Shown here piece after piece: positions 1 through 9,390 of a stretch of 64,000 bases of DNA. Source of the DNA: Ilyobacter_A sp963675185 (GTDB lineage Bacteria; Fusobacteriota; Fusobacteriia; Fusobacteriales; Fusobacteriaceae); NCBI GenBank assembly GCA_963675185.2, contig CAXXOH010000003.1:1488001-1552000 (forward strand), given 5' to 3'. How positions within the stretch are numbered: the stretch's first letter is position 1; every line of letters starts with the position of its first letter. The translations under genes and the position numbers were made by a program. The notes under the pieces were generated by a model, which had not been told where the DNA came from, did no database searches, and saw only the letters and a list, made by a program, of their open reading frames with translations.

Positions 1-2
1 AC

Positions 3-629
3 GTAAAAAATAACAGGATAGTACTTGATAACGGAGAGTCACAGGAGTACGACAAGTTGATTTCAAGCTTGCCTCTTCCTGATATGTGTAAACTGATAAA
101 GAGTACTCCAAAAGAGGTTTTGGATGCATCTGACAAGCTTTTATGGACTGGAGGATACATAGTCTCCCTGGGGTTTAATAAACCTGACATACACAGAAAT
201 TTATGGTTTTACATTTACGACGAGGATATTATACCCGCAAGAGTTTATTCCCCTAGCAGAAAGTCTCCGGATAATGTGCCGGATGGCTGCAGTTCCATAC
301 AGGCTGAAGTTTACTTTTCAAAGGATAAAAAAATTAACATATCTCCAAAGGATATACTGGAAGATACTATAAATAAGTTTATCGGCATGGGTATTTTTGA
401 AAGAGAGGATATAGCTGTTAAAGATATTAGGGAGGAAGAGTATGCGAATATAGTATTTAAGCCTAGCATATATCAAAGCAGGAAAATTGTTTTGGAGTTT
501 TTGAGGGGCCTAGACATAGTCACAGTTGGAAGATTCGGAGAATGGAAGTACTTGTGGAGTGATCAAAGCCTTATAAGCGGTAAAATTGGGGCAGAAAAAG
601 TATTGGACAGTATGCAGTCACAAAAATAG
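3..629 (+). CDS. FAD-dependent amine-oxidase-like oxidoreductase, C-terminal part (5' truncated by window)
   Basis: The reading frame is open from the first bases of the window, so this is the end of a longer gene; the first visible codon is at 3. The visible 208 residues contain a segment resembling the late part of FAD/NAD-dependent oxidoreductases of the protoporphyrinogen oxidase / amine oxidase superfamily often found in polysaccharide clusters (YDKLISSLPLPDM, then ARVYSPSRKSPDNVPDGCSS). The Rossmann FAD-binding N-terminus would lie upstream. A TTG at 57 is in frame but has no Shine-Dalgarno, so it is unlikely to be a start. It ends 122 bp before manC, suggesting it belongs to the same surface-sugar locus. 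The family call is from sequence style only; the substrate is unknown. Confidence 0.55.
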   Translation, partial: VKNNRIVLDNGESQEYDKLISSLPLPDMCKLIKSTPKEVLDASDKLLWTGGYIVSLGFNKPDIHRNLWFYIYDEDIIPARVYSPSRKSPDNVPDGCSSIQAEVYFSKDKKINISPKDILEDTINKFIGMGIFEREDIAVKDIREEEYANIVFKPSIYQSRKIVLEFLRGLDIVTVGRFGEWKYLWSDQSLISGKIGAEKVLDSMQSQK

Positions 630-751
630 TGAAAAATTTTATAGATTAATTTTGACGAAGGATAATAATCTCATAGGGTTCATAACAATAGATAATAAAT
701 AGAAAGTTTTATTTTAGGCTGCGCTGAATTAGAAAGACGGGAGGTGGCACC

Positions 752-1816
752 ATGCTTACAGCATTTATAATGGCTGGTGGAAAAGGAGAAAGATTTTGGC
801 CACTTTCTACAAAGGAGAGACCAAAACAACTGCTAAAGCTTATTTCGGATAAATCAATGATAAGGCATACAGTTGATAGGATACTCCCTATGATATCAGC
901 AGACAAAATTTTTATAGGAACCAATATTGTACAGGCAGCTGCCATAAAGGAGGAGCTCCCTTTTATTCCAGAGGAAAATATAATAATAGAACCTGTATTT
1001 AAGGATACCGCTGCTGCAATAGGGTATGGTGTCACAATAATAGAGAGCAGGTATCCAAACTCTTCAACAATAGTTTTGGCATCTGATCACTATATAAAAA
1101 ATGAGGAAAATTTTAGAGAGATGATAACAACAGCCGTTGAGACAGCTGAAAAGGAGCATGCTATAGTGACTCTTGGGGTAAAACCTACAAGGCCAGAAAC
1201 CGGTTACGGTTATATTGAGGTTGTAGGCAGTTGTTACATAGGAAATGCAGTTTTGGCAAAAAGATTTTGGGAAAAACCCAATTTATACAGGGCTGGAAAA
1301 TATGTGGAAGCTGGAAACTACCTGTGGAATAGCGGTATGTTTATATTTGAAAATTCTACAATTTTTAGCGCTATGGAGCAGCATATGCCTCACCATCACG
1401 AGATCCTGCAGAATATCAAAGAGAAATTGTATATGGGCAGAACAGGTATTGAACTATCAATGATAGTAATGGAAGATTTTGAAGAATTTGAAAAAATATC
1501 TATAGATTTTGGAGTGATGGAAAAAGCTAAAAATATAATGGTTATACCTGTAGATTTCGGCTGGAGTGATATAGGGAATTTTCCAGCTTTAGAAGAGGTC
1601 TTTGAAAAGAATAAAAACGGAACTGTCGGGAAAGTAAAAAATCTTATAGAGGTCAATTCTAAAAACAACATAATTTTTGGGACAGGGAAAAAGATAATAG
1701 CTACTGTAGGAGTAGAAGACACAATAGTTGTCGAGACTGAATACGCTACCCTAATATGCAAAAAAGATGAAGCTCAGAATATAAGGAAAATATTAAAGAA
1801 ACTAAAAGGAGATTAG
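752..1816 (+). CDS. manC: mannose-1-phosphate guanylyltransferase
   Basis: Makes GDP-mannose from mannose-1-phosphate and GTP in the cytoplasm, a donor for mannose and fucose-type sugars in surface polysaccharide. The N-terminus carries the nucleotidyltransferase signature (FIMAGGKGERFWPLS, then ERPKQLLKL, residues ~5-30). Further motifs are DTAAAIGYG, LASDHYI, the ETGYGYIE stretch and FWEKPN. The length of 354 residues fits the short monofunctional form without a C-terminal phosphomannose isomerase domain. The start ATG has a strong site (GGGAGGTGGCACC). It is the first complete gene of a co-directional run with the membrane proteins at 1857, 2594 and 3302 and the glycosyltransferase at 4173. 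Confidence 0.93.
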   Translation: MLTAFIMAGGKGERFWPLSTKERPKQLLKLISDKSMIRHTVDRILPMISADKIFIGTNIVQAAAIKEELPFIPEENIIIEPVFKDTAAAIGYGVTIIESRYPNSSTIVLASDHYIKNEENFREMITTAVETAEKEHAIVTLGVKPTRPETGYGYIEVVGSCYIGNAVLAKRFWEKPNLYRAGKYVEAGNYLWNSGMFIFENSTIFSAMEQHMPHHHEILQNIKEKLYMGRTGIELSMIVMEDFEEFEKISIDFGVMEKAKNIMVIPVDFGWSDIGNFPALEEVFEKNKNGTVGKVKNLIEVNSKNNIIFGTGKKIIATVGVEDTIVVETEYATLICKKDEAQNIRKILKKLKGD

Positions 1817-1856
1817 GGGAGTACTTAAATCAATACTTAAAAATGTGGAGGCAACT

Positions 1857-2519
1857 ATGAGTAAGCAAAAAAAAACTTTTTTTTTAAAGTATGAAAAACG
1901 GATAGTAGTGAGCATGTATTTGTGTTTGTTTTTTCTGTTTTTATTCACCTATATTTTCAGCAGAATAATTGGGATAGATATTATTTATTTTTTGAGAGAC
2001 CCTTTAGCTACGCTGAAGGCACCTTTTTATACAGGATTTTTGTCAAATATAGGCATAATTTTATGGGCTCTTACTGTTGGGGTATGCTTTTTTACATGCT
2101 TTGTTGTTGAGAGCGTTAAAGAGCTAAAAGGGCTTAAATTCATATTTTTTTCAGGGATATTTAGCTCCATTTTGCTTGCAGACGATTTATTTCTTTTACA
2201 CGAAGTCGTATTGCCAAGACATTTTCACATCTCACAAGAATTTCTTTTTACAGGGTATTTATTATATTTAATACTACTCATAGCAAAATTCAACAAATTC
2301 ATAATGAAAACTGAGTATATCTACTTTGTCTTAGCCTTATTTTTATTTTTCAATTCACTTGTAGTAGATTTTTTAAGAGAAAGCGTAAGGCTTAAAGGGA
2401 GTCTAGAAAGTCTTGGAATGCTGGTGGAAGACGGGTCAAAAATTTTCGGAGTATTGAGCTGGCTTATATTTTATGCAAAAGCTTGTAAGCAGTTAATCGT
2501 ATCTAAAAAAGAGGCATGA
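1857..2519 (+). CDS. six-TM membrane protein of unknown function, copy 1
   Basis: I do not recognise a named family. The 220-residue protein has about six hydrophobic segments (roughly 14-38, 58-84, 93-118, 128-147, 153-172, 195-215). Polar residues sit inside or at the edge of these: D109-D110 and H115-E116 in the third (ADDLFLLHE), D171 at the end of the fifth, and E191-D192 before the sixth (VEDGSKIFG). The start is the ATG at 1857, preceded by GGAGG five bases away, rather than an upstream GTG at 1845 that overlaps the ribosome binding site. It is a close paralogue of the next gene, from tandem duplication, and a distant relative of 3302-4033. It lies directly after manC, so a role in lipid-linked sugar or surface glycan metabolism is an inference. 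Confidence 0.85.
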   Translation: MSKQKKTFFLKYEKRIVVSMYLCLFFLFLFTYIFSRIIGIDIIYFLRDPLATLKAPFYTGFLSNIGIILWALTVGVCFFTCFVVESVKELKGLKFIFFSGIFSSILLADDLFLLHEVVLPRHFHISQEFLFTGYLLYLILLIAKFNKFIMKTEYIYFVLALFLFFNSLVVDFLRESVRLKGSLESLGMLVEDGSKIFGVLSWLIFYAKACKQLIVSKKEA

Positions 2520-2593
2520 AGCTACAAGAGATAGAAAAATTATCTCTGTAAAAGCTGCTGTATTTTAGACGAATAAAAATAGGGAGGCAAACT

Positions 2594-3262
2594 ATGAATA
2601 AGAAAGATAGGCTGAAATATGAAAAACTGATAGTCGCAGGTATGTATTTTTGTTTGTTTTTTCTGTTTTTATTCACCTATGCATTCAGCAAGATAAAGGG
2701 ACTAGGTATCAGCTACTTTTTAAGAGACCCCATAACCACGATGAAGGCACCTTTTTATATAGGATTTCTGTCAAATGTAGGCGTATTTTTATGGGCGCTC
2801 ACCGTGGGGATATGCTTTTTCACATGTTTTGTTTTTGAAAAAAGTAATGGAACGGATGAATTCAAATTTATATTTTATTCGGGCATCTTTAGCTTTCTTT
2901 TTTTCATAGATGACTTTTTTCTTTTTCATGAAATTATAGTGCATGGATACTTCCACATTTCAGAAAAGTTTTTATTTGCAGGATATTTTGTCTATATGCT
3001 TTTTATTATATTGAGGTTTAACAGGGTCATACTAGAGTCTGAATACACTTATTTTATCCTGGCATTATTTCTGTTTTTCAACTCACTTTTAGCAGATTTC
3101 CTAAGGGAAATTTTAAGTTTGGGGGGCAAGCTTGACAGTTTGGGTATGATAGTAGAAGATGGGTCGAAAATTTTCGGAGCACTGAGCTGGTTTATATTTT
3201 ATGCAAAAACCTGCAAAAAGTTAATTGTTTCTAAGAGTTACTATTACAGGAGTGTAAAATAA
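2594..3262 (+). CDS. six-TM membrane protein of unknown function, copy 2
   Basis: This is a 222-residue paralogue of the preceding gene, alignable over the whole length without large gaps (shared YFLRDP, KAPFY, GFLSN, SLGM and VEDGSKIFG stretches). The membrane-embedded polar set is kept: D106-D107, H112-E113, D168, E188-D189. Conservation of these residues while the surrounding hydrophobic residues drift suggests that they matter for activity, for example by binding a metal or a lipid phosphate; that is an inference. The start ATG has a clear GGGAGG site, and the upstream sequence (GGGAGGCAAACTATG) resembles that of copy 1. Seventy-four bases separate it from copy 1 and 39 bases from the third relative. 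Confidence 0.85.
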   Translation: MNKKDRLKYEKLIVAGMYFCLFFLFLFTYAFSKIKGLGISYFLRDPITTMKAPFYIGFLSNVGVFLWALTVGICFFTCFVFEKSNGTDEFKFIFYSGIFSFLFFIDDFFLFHEIIVHGYFHISEKFLFAGYFVYMLFIILRFNRVILESEYTYFILALFLFFNSLLADFLREILSLGGKLDSLGMIVEDGSKIFGALSWFIFYAKTCKKLIVSKSYYYRSVK

Positions 3263-3301
3263 TTATAGTGCACATTTCATAGAAAGTAAGAGGTGAAAAA
3301 C

Positions 3302-4033
3302 ATGACAATGCCCAAGTTTTCGATATCTGTCAACTCTCAAAAAGTTATCCGCATACTCAACTATGTATTTTTTCTATTAATCCTTGGAAATATAACCGCC
3401 TGTTTTTTCCGATTCAAACTGGGCTATGAAAGTCTTTATGGGTTGATACCTGAATTTTATTTGGATAATGAAGGCAATATGCCTACATATTTTTCAGCAA
3501 TTATTTTGTTAATTTCAGCGGCACTTTTAAAAGTAGTAGCATCATTTAAAAAAATTGAAAATGATACGTACTCACTTCATTGGTCTATACTTTCACTTAT
3601 CTTCCTCTACTTATCGATTGACGAAACTGCTGGTGTTCATGAACTGCTAACCAGGCCGTTGAGGGAGAAATTTAATTTTTCTGGAATATTTTTTTATTCT
3701 TGGGTTGTCGTCGGGGTTGCAGTAGTTTTAATTTTTTCTATATTTTATTACAAATTTTGGCTTAGTCTGCCCGTGGGTATAAAATACAGGTTTTTACTGG
3801 CGGCCGCTTTTTATATTGGAGGGGTCATTGTAATGGAGTTTATCGGGGGAGATTATGTTTTTATAAATAATATCGATGTAACAAAGATGGATAACTTGGT
3901 ATATGCCATGTTAGCGACCATCGAAGAATCCTTTGAAATGATTGGCATTATAATTTTCATTAATGCACTATTAAGATATATCGAAAACAGTATCTCTAGC
4001 GTAACCTTAACATTTAAATCGAAGTCAGAATAG
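3302..4033 (+). CDS. six-TM membrane protein, distant third member of the same family
   Basis: The 243-residue protein has a six-segment layout like the two preceding genes. Overall identity looks low, but the polar signature recurs at equivalent places: D107-E108 and H113-E114 in the third segment (IDETAGVHE), E179 near the end of the fifth (VMEF), and E208-E209 at the start of the sixth (IEESFEMIG). The start is taken as the ATG at 3302 because AGAGGTG lies six bases upstream; a GTG at 3293 is part of that site. The three genes plus manC look like one transcription unit. Function is unknown; the shared motif makes an enzyme more likely than a transporter (inference). Confidence 0.8.
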   Translation: MTMPKFSISVNSQKVIRILNYVFFLLILGNITACFFRFKLGYESLYGLIPEFYLDNEGNMPTYFSAIILLISAALLKVVASFKKIENDTYSLHWSILSLIFLYLSIDETAGVHELLTRPLREKFNFSGIFFYSWVVVGVAVVLIFSIFYYKFWLSLPVGIKYRFLLAAAFYIGGVIVMEFIGGDYVFINNIDVTKMDNLVYAMLATIEESFEMIGIIIFINALLRYIENSISSVTLTFKSKSE

Positions 4034-4172
4034 AAGGCGCTAAAGACGTTGTTATTGATTTTTTGATAGACTTTATATAGCAAAGTCAAAGAAATTACCT
4101 GGCGTAGATTTTTAAGAGTGGGGAATTATAGTTTAAATAAAATAAACCTAAAATTTTTTAGGAGTGATTTGT

Positions 4173-5210
4173 ATGAGAATAGAAGCTAACGAATTTCTTA
4201 AGTATGAAAATAATTTTAAAAAATTTGATTACATAAAATCAAGGTTAGTTTACGGTAAATTAGATTATCGTGAAAACCCTCTAGTTACAATTGCAATCCC
4301 TACCTATAAACGTCCTGAGTTGTTGAAAGAAGCTCTAGACAGCGCTTTGAATCAAAATGGTTTTAATGATTATGAGATAATTGTAGTAGATAATGACGCC
4401 GATTCCATTAATTACGAAAGTGAAACAGAAAAGTTGATAAAAAGCTATAGTAATCCAAAGATTCTTTATTATAAAAATGAAAAAAATCTTGGGATTTATG
4501 GGAACTGGAATAGATGTCTACAGTTAGCTAGAGGAAAATGGTATACCATGCTACATGATGATGATCTTTTATTAAATGATTTTTTAAAAGAAACTATTTT
4601 TATTTTAGACAGTAATCCCAAAATTTCATGTCTTAAAGCTAGACACCTCATACTGGATGAGAGGGAAGGAGCAGAAAAAAATAGTTTAAAAGAAACTGTT
4701 AAAAATTTTAGAAGGAAAGTTTGGAGATATAGCGAGCTTGATTTTTTGATTTCAAATCCAATAGGAGGGCCTGTTGGGATAATAATAGACAGGGAAAAAG
4801 CCATTCACGCAGGAGGATTTAATGAGAATTATTATCCTGCAAGTGACTACGTTTTTTTTACAAGATACTGCATGGATTATAATATCTACTACTACAATAA
4901 GGTAGTATGCCTGTACAGAGTGTCAAAAAATGAGAGTTTAAGCACAGGCACTTTGGTAAATTCAACAAGGATTCATTATGATATGATCAACGTACTAAGA
5001 AAAAAGAATGCTTTCAGAGATATTTTTTTTAGAAAATATTCACTGTATTTTTCTTTAAATGCTTTAAAAGAAATAAAATCATTTTGGAAATTAGATTTTA
5101 AAGAAGAAGATGTAGATTTTTTAGGGGGGAATCATAAATTAAATCTCTTTACTAATTTTATGTACACTGTTTTTAAAAACATATTATTTTTTAGAAGATT
5201 TATTTTCTAG
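4173..5210 (+). CDS. family 2 glycosyltransferase (GT-A fold), paralogue 1 of 3
   Basis: Predicted to transfer a sugar from a nucleotide-sugar donor to the growing lipid-linked surface glycan at the inner face of the membrane. It shows the GT2 features in order: VTIAIPTYKRPELLKEAL (about residues 36-53), DYEIIVVDND, GNWNRCLQLARGKW, and the metal-binding aspartates in LHDDDLL. A second conserved block is IGGPVGIIIDREKA followed by GGFNENYYPASDYVFF. The ATG at 4173 is preferred over the TTG at 4164, since AGGAGTG overlaps the latter and sits correctly for the former; this also gives 345 residues, exactly the length of the two paralogues at 22300 and 24931. The C-terminus is basic and aromatic, probably membrane-associated. 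Acceptor and sugar cannot be deduced. Confidence 0.9.
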   Translation: MRIEANEFLKYENNFKKFDYIKSRLVYGKLDYRENPLVTIAIPTYKRPELLKEALDSALNQNGFNDYEIIVVDNDADSINYESETEKLIKSYSNPKILYYKNEKNLGIYGNWNRCLQLARGKWYTMLHDDDLLLNDFLKETIFILDSNPKISCLKARHLILDEREGAEKNSLKETVKNFRRKVWRYSELDFLISNPIGGPVGIIIDREKAIHAGGFNENYYPASDYVFFTRYCMDYNIYYYNKVVCLYRVSKNESLSTGTLVNSTRIHYDMINVLRKKNAFRDIFFRKYSLYFSLNALKEIKSFWKLDFKEEDVDFLGGNHKLNLFTNFMYTVFKNILFFRRFIF

Positions 5211-5355
5211 TGTTGATTGAAAATTATTTTTTATAAATTATTATTTTAAATCTAGTATAACAATACTTATAAATTTAAACAATTATATTATATTTTTATA
5301 TTGTTGGCTGGCAATTATTTTTAGATATACTTTAAATTATAAAGAAGGTGCCATT

Positions 5356-6789
5356 ATGTCACTAAAAGGCGAACTCAAATCAGGAGTAATTATAAATTTT
5401 ATAACAATTTATTCTAGTATAGCAATCAAGCTGGTAATTTGGGGTGTTTTAGCGAGGCTCCTAACACCAGAACAATTTGGGGTAGTTGCTGTAGTTGCGG
5501 TGTTTACTGGATTTTTTGAATTGATGAGCAGCATGGGACTTGGCCCTGCAGTAATACAAAACAGGGAACTTTCTGATGAAGATAACTCTTCAATATTTGT
5601 CTTTATTTTGTTTGTAGGAATAATTTTAGCTTTTATGTTTTATAATTTTTCTTATGTTATTTCAAAATTCTATCAAAATAACCAGTATGTAAGGATAGGA
5701 AAATATCTGTCTATTAGTGTATTTTTTCACAGTCTTACAAGCTTGCCCATGTCTCTTATAAAAAAGAATGGCGAATTTAAAAAAATGGGAGCTATCGCAG
5801 TAAGTTCAGATTTATTAGTAGGAATTATAACTATTTACCTAGCCTATAAGGGAATGGGTTATTTCGCACTGGTTTGGAGAGCCGTACTGGGGTCAGTATA
5901 TGTGTTTATATTCAGTTTTATTTTTTCAGGTTTAAAATTCAAGATGTCATTCAATTTTAATTCTATCAAGAAAATTGCAGGAGTATCAATTTATCAATTT
6001 TTTTACAGTCTTTTGGATTATTTTTCAAAAAATTCAGATAATATACTTATAGGAAAATATATCGGAGTAGTTCCCTTGGGATATTATGATAAAGCATATA
6101 AACTTATGCTGTATTCAATTCAAAATATGACTAGAGTAATAAATCCTGTGCTACTTCCTATTTTTTCGAATTATCAAGAAAATACAGAGTTAGTATATCA
6201 ATCCTATTTAAAGTTAAGCAAATTATTGGCTATTATCGGCATGTCTTTATCAATTTTTTTATTCTTTACTGCCAATGAGATAATCTTCATTTTATTTGGA
6301 AGTCAATGGGCGACTACTGTACCTGTATTTAAAATTCTAGCTTTGACAGTTTGGATGCAGATTATTTTATCTAGTAGTAGTTCTGTATTCCAATCTAAAG
6401 GCAGGACAGATTTATTATTTTTAAAAGGTATTGTCTCGTCATCTTTTATGATATGCGGGATACTTTATGGAGTAATAAATAAAAGCTTGACCTTAGTGGC
6501 TTACGGCTGGCTGGCTTCGTTTTTGGCCACATTTATATTCTGCCATTGGTTGATGTTTGAAAAGGTTTTTAATAAGGAATTGAGATCCTTTTTTCTAATT
6601 TTAAAAAATCCTTTTAAAATTGCAATAGCTATTTTTATTCCTTTAATTTTATTTTCGAACTATGCTTTACTAGACAATATATATTTAAGCTTTGCTGTTA
6701 AAATACTAAGCGCGGGAGCAGGATTTTTAGTTGGGATGCTTATGACACGGGAACACAATTTTCTTTATAATGTTGCTTTTAAAAAATGA
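5356..6789 (+). CDS. polysaccharide flippase of the Wzx/PST family, copy 1
   Basis: A 477-residue polytopic protein with about 12-14 hydrophobic segments, predicted to flip undecaprenyl-linked glycan units across the inner membrane. The N-terminus (ARLLTPEQFGVVAVV, then GLGPAVIQN) is characteristic of the lipopolysaccharide-export/PST branch of the MVF superfamily, the WzxC-like subgroup. Conserved interior stretches include IGKYIGVVPLGYYDKAYKLM and NPVLLPIFSNYQ. It is a full-length paralogue, with equal length, of the gene on the opposite strand at 17670-19103. Possession of two flippases suggests two glycan types or a past duplication. A site (GAAGGTG) precedes the ATG. Confidence 0.9.
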   Translation: MSLKGELKSGVIINFITIYSSIAIKLVIWGVLARLLTPEQFGVVAVVAVFTGFFELMSSMGLGPAVIQNRELSDEDNSSIFVFILFVGIILAFMFYNFSYVISKFYQNNQYVRIGKYLSISVFFHSLTSLPMSLIKKNGEFKKMGAIAVSSDLLVGIITIYLAYKGMGYFALVWRAVLGSVYVFIFSFIFSGLKFKMSFNFNSIKKIAGVSIYQFFYSLLDYFSKNSDNILIGKYIGVVPLGYYDKAYKLMLYSIQNMTRVINPVLLPIFSNYQENTELVYQSYLKLSKLLAIIGMSLSIFLFFTANEIIFILFGSQWATTVPVFKILALTVWMQIILSSSSSVFQSKGRTDLLFLKGIVSSSFMICGILYGVINKSLTLVAYGWLASFLATFIFCHWLMFEKVFNKELRSFFLILKNPFKIAIAIFIPLILFSNYALLDNIYLSFAVKILSAGAGFLVGMLMTREHNFLYNVAFKK

Positions 6790-6928
6790 TAATTTCAACT
6801 TTATACAAGTTGATAAAAATTAAAAAGCCAGCTTTAAAGTTGAGTATAGCCATACAAAATTATACCTAGTTTCAGTATAGTCTATATGACTACTTACTCA
6901 ATTAAAGCTAGCAAGTTGAATTAAAAAT

Positions 6929-7999
6929 TTAATTAACAATGAGTTCTACCCAACGGTTCATTATTTTATCGTATTCTGTTGACTCTGACATTTTAAGCGC
7001 ACGTTTGCTCATTTCAGAATATATTTTTTCAGAAGTTGCTATCTTGAGCACTGCATCAGCAAATCTTTTTTTATCTTCAAATGGGATTATATACCCATTT
7101 TTTCCATCTTCTACAACCCATTTTAAGGCTTCAAAGGTGTCATAGGCTACAATAGGGAGCCCCTGACTTCTAGCCTCTATAAGAGTATTCCCAAATCCTT
7201 CATATCTTGATGTCATAAGAAAAATATTATTCTCTTCTAATCTCTCTTTTACATTTTTAGTGGGGCCGTGAAATGTGATGTTATCATGTCCTTTTATCAT
7301 TTTATCTAACATTTTAATTGCAACTTCTGGGCCATTACCATATATATTTAATTTAAATTCATTCGGAAGCAGCTTCATAATTTCAATAAGACCAGAGATG
7401 TTTTTTTGTTCTTCCATTATGCGCCCTATGAAAATTAGATTTTTACCACTTATTTTTTCTTTTAGAGCTGTTTTTAAAATACAAGCCCTGGGTATGATTT
7501 TTATCTTATCTTTTTCAGTGAAATATAGTTTCGCAATTTTTTCCATGTCATATTTTGTATAAACTGTTAAATAATCAATAAAGTTTCCATATTTTTTTAA
7601 AATAAATCTTCCAGTTTTTGTAAAAAACATGTCAGCTCTATTTGTCTGCACCAGTATGATTTCATTATTTCTTAAAATTTTTAAAGGAATGTACAGTAGA
7701 TAATTTGGGCTGAATATAATAATTTTATCCTCTTTTGAGACTAGTTTTATGAGCTTTCTTCTAGCGATACAGATATTCCAAAGAAAATTTAGCTTAAAGG
7801 ATTTATTTTCAAAGAGCGAGCTTAACTTAAAGTACTCTACTCCCTCAATTTCATCGTACAATTCTGACCAGGGAGTTTTATGGTAGATCTCGTTAACTCC
7901 TATACCCTCTTTTAAAGCCTCTCTTTCAATACTTTTGATTAGAGTTTGTACTCCTCCGCCTTGGGTTGATTTGGTAAAAAATATTGTATTGAGTTTCAT
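6929..7999 (-). CDS. family 4 glycosyltransferase (GT-B fold), copy 1
   Basis: Predicted retaining glycosyltransferase for surface glycan assembly. The N-terminal domain begins KLNTIFFTKSTQGGGVQTLIKSIE, and the C-terminal GT4 domain shows LIFIGRIMEEQKNISGLIEIM, NIYGNGPEV, then the donor-binding region SRYEGFGNTLIEARSQGLP with the E-x7-E pattern, followed by IVAYDTFEA. The start is the ATG at 7999 with AAAGGTGA upstream; a TTG at 8017 overlaps this site. It runs against the preceding flippase gene (convergent). The paralogue is at 26002-27120; both keep the same unusual N-terminus. The gene is probably co-transcribed with the dehydrogenase at 8053. Confidence 0.9.
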   Translation of the reverse strand: MKLNTIFFTKSTQGGGVQTLIKSIEREALKEGIGVNEIYHKTPWSELYDEIEGVEYFKLSSLFENKSFKLNFLWNICIARRKLIKLVSKEDKIIIFSPNYLLYIPLKILRNNEIILVQTNRADMFFTKTGRFILKKYGNFIDYLTVYTKYDMEKIAKLYFTEKDKIKIIPRACILKTALKEKISGKNLIFIGRIMEEQKNISGLIEIMKLLPNEFKLNIYGNGPEVAIKMLDKMIKGHDNITFHGPTKNVKERLEENNIFLMTSRYEGFGNTLIEARSQGLPIVAYDTFEALKWVVEDGKNGYIIPFEDKKRFADAVLKIATSEKIYSEMSKRALKMSESTEYDKIMNRWVELIVN

Positions 8000-8052
8000 G
8001 CTTGCATCACCTTTCAAAACTTTATAGTAATTTATTAGATTTTTTATTTCGA

Positions 8053-9126
8053 TTACTTTTCTCCGTTTTTATATCCTAATTTTGAGAATTTTGGATTGAA
8101 GTGTAAAAACACTTCTTTTCCAGTTTCAGCGGCTTCGTATATTGCATTAATTAGTTCTAAAGATTTTCTTCCTTCTGCACCGTCAACAAGTGCTTTTTTA
8201 TTATTTTTTATACAATCTACTACATGCTCTAGGTATCTTTTATGGCCGAATCCGTAAATATTTGGTGGTATTTCTGTGAATTCTTGAGCTATTCTATTGC
8301 TTTCCTCTTCTGTTTCATCTTCAAATCTCCATGTCTCTATTTTATTTACTGCAATTCCGCCTATCACTACACTTCCTTTTTCCCCCAGTATAGACAAAGA
8401 AGCTTCTAAATCGTTTGGCCTTGCGCAGGTTGTGGCTTCAATAATTCCTATTGCACCACTCCTAAATTTTATTATAGCTACAGCCGTATCATCAACCTCT
8501 ATATTAGCAAGATAGGTCTCGGTTTTTGCCATGACAGACACAGGCTCACCCAACATCCATTCTAACAGATCAATATGGTGGGAAGCTTGGTTTGTTATAA
8601 CACCACCATCAAGTTCCCAGGTTCCCCGCCAAGTATCTTGGTCATAATAATCTTGATATCTAGCCCACCGCACTCTTACGCTTCCAGTGACGATTTTACC
8701 AAATTTATTTTCTTCAACTGCTTTTCTTACTTTTTGAACAGGCAGATTATACCTATTTTGTTTTACTACAAAAAGTCTCACCCCGTGTTCGTCACAAACT
8801 CTTATCATTTTATCAGCATCTTCGAGTCTTAATGCCATTGGTTTCTCTACAACTATATGTTTTTTATATTTTTTTACTATGTCTATTACATGCAAGGGAT
8901 GAAGCCCACTTGGAGTCAAGATGTTCACCACGTCAATGTCTTCATTTTCTAACATCTCATCATAAGAAGAGTAGCATTTAGCATCTCCAACTTTTTTAGC
9001 TGCTTTTAGTGCTTTTTCTATGTCTAAATCACACACTGCAACTAATTTTGCTCCTGGTATTTCATCTATGGCCTCTACATGTTTTTTGACTACGCGGCCA
9101 CAACCTACAATCGCAAATTTAATCAT
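8053..9126 (-). CDS. Gfo/Idh/MocA-family NAD-dependent dehydrogenase, nucleotide-sugar type
   Basis: A 357-residue oxidoreductase. The N-terminal Rossmann fold is shown by FAIVGCGRVVKKHVEAI, followed by AVCDLD, then LTPSGLHP and the catalytic lysine motif VEKPMAL. The C-terminal alpha/beta domain contains ITNQASHHIDLLEWMLGEP with the conserved histidine pair. The overall pattern resembles enzymes acting on UDP-N-acetylglucosaminuronate (WbpB/WlbA type), which produce the 3-keto sugar for aminated uronic acids. The substrate assignment is an inference from resemblance and context. The start ATG has AAGGGAGG. A decayed partial copy of this gene lies at about 10251-10388, between the two kinase paralogues. 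Confidence 0.85.
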   Translation of the reverse strand: MIKFAIVGCGRVVKKHVEAIDEIPGAKLVAVCDLDIEKALKAAKKVGDAKCYSSYDEMLENEDIDVVNILTPSGLHPLHVIDIVKKYKKHIVVEKPMALRLEDADKMIRVCDEHGVRLFVVKQNRYNLPVQKVRKAVEENKFGKIVTGSVRVRWARYQDYYDQDTWRGTWELDGGVITNQASHHIDLLEWMLGEPVSVMAKTETYLANIEVDDTAVAIIKFRSGAIGIIEATTCARPNDLEASLSILGEKGSVVIGGIAVNKIETWRFEDETEEESNRIAQEFTEIPPNIYGFGHKRYLEHVVDCIKNNKKALVDGAEGRKSLELINAIYEAAETGKEVFLHFNPKFSKLGYKNGEK

Positions 9127-9224
9127 GATTTCCTCCCTTATTTATAGCGATGATGGGCAGCTTTAAATTAAATCAAGTTGCTGTCTGCAAACGTTTATCT
9201 CAATAAAGTACTAAATTTATTTAC

Positions 9225-9350
9225 AAAAGCTTTTTGAGTACAGAGCTTTTAAATATAAGCTTCTCAGAGAAAAAACTCAAATTTTTGTCACGAATTTTCA
9301 TGAATGTACACGGAGCTGTACAGAGGTAAATAAAGAGTTTCACAGGATAA
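9225..9350 (-). repeat. decayed copy of the CACGAAT/CACAGAG intergenic repeat
   Basis: This intergenic stretch contains TACAGAGCTTTTAAATATAA, then TTTTTGTCACGAATTTTCA, then CACGGAGCTGTACAGAG, in the order seen in the copy at 21950-22245 but shortened by internal losses. Orientation is as in that copy. No gene is visible between 9127 and 9390. Confidence 0.6.
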
Positions 9351-9390
9351 TAAAAAAGACTTTTAAGGCCTATAAGAATTACTAAAGCTG

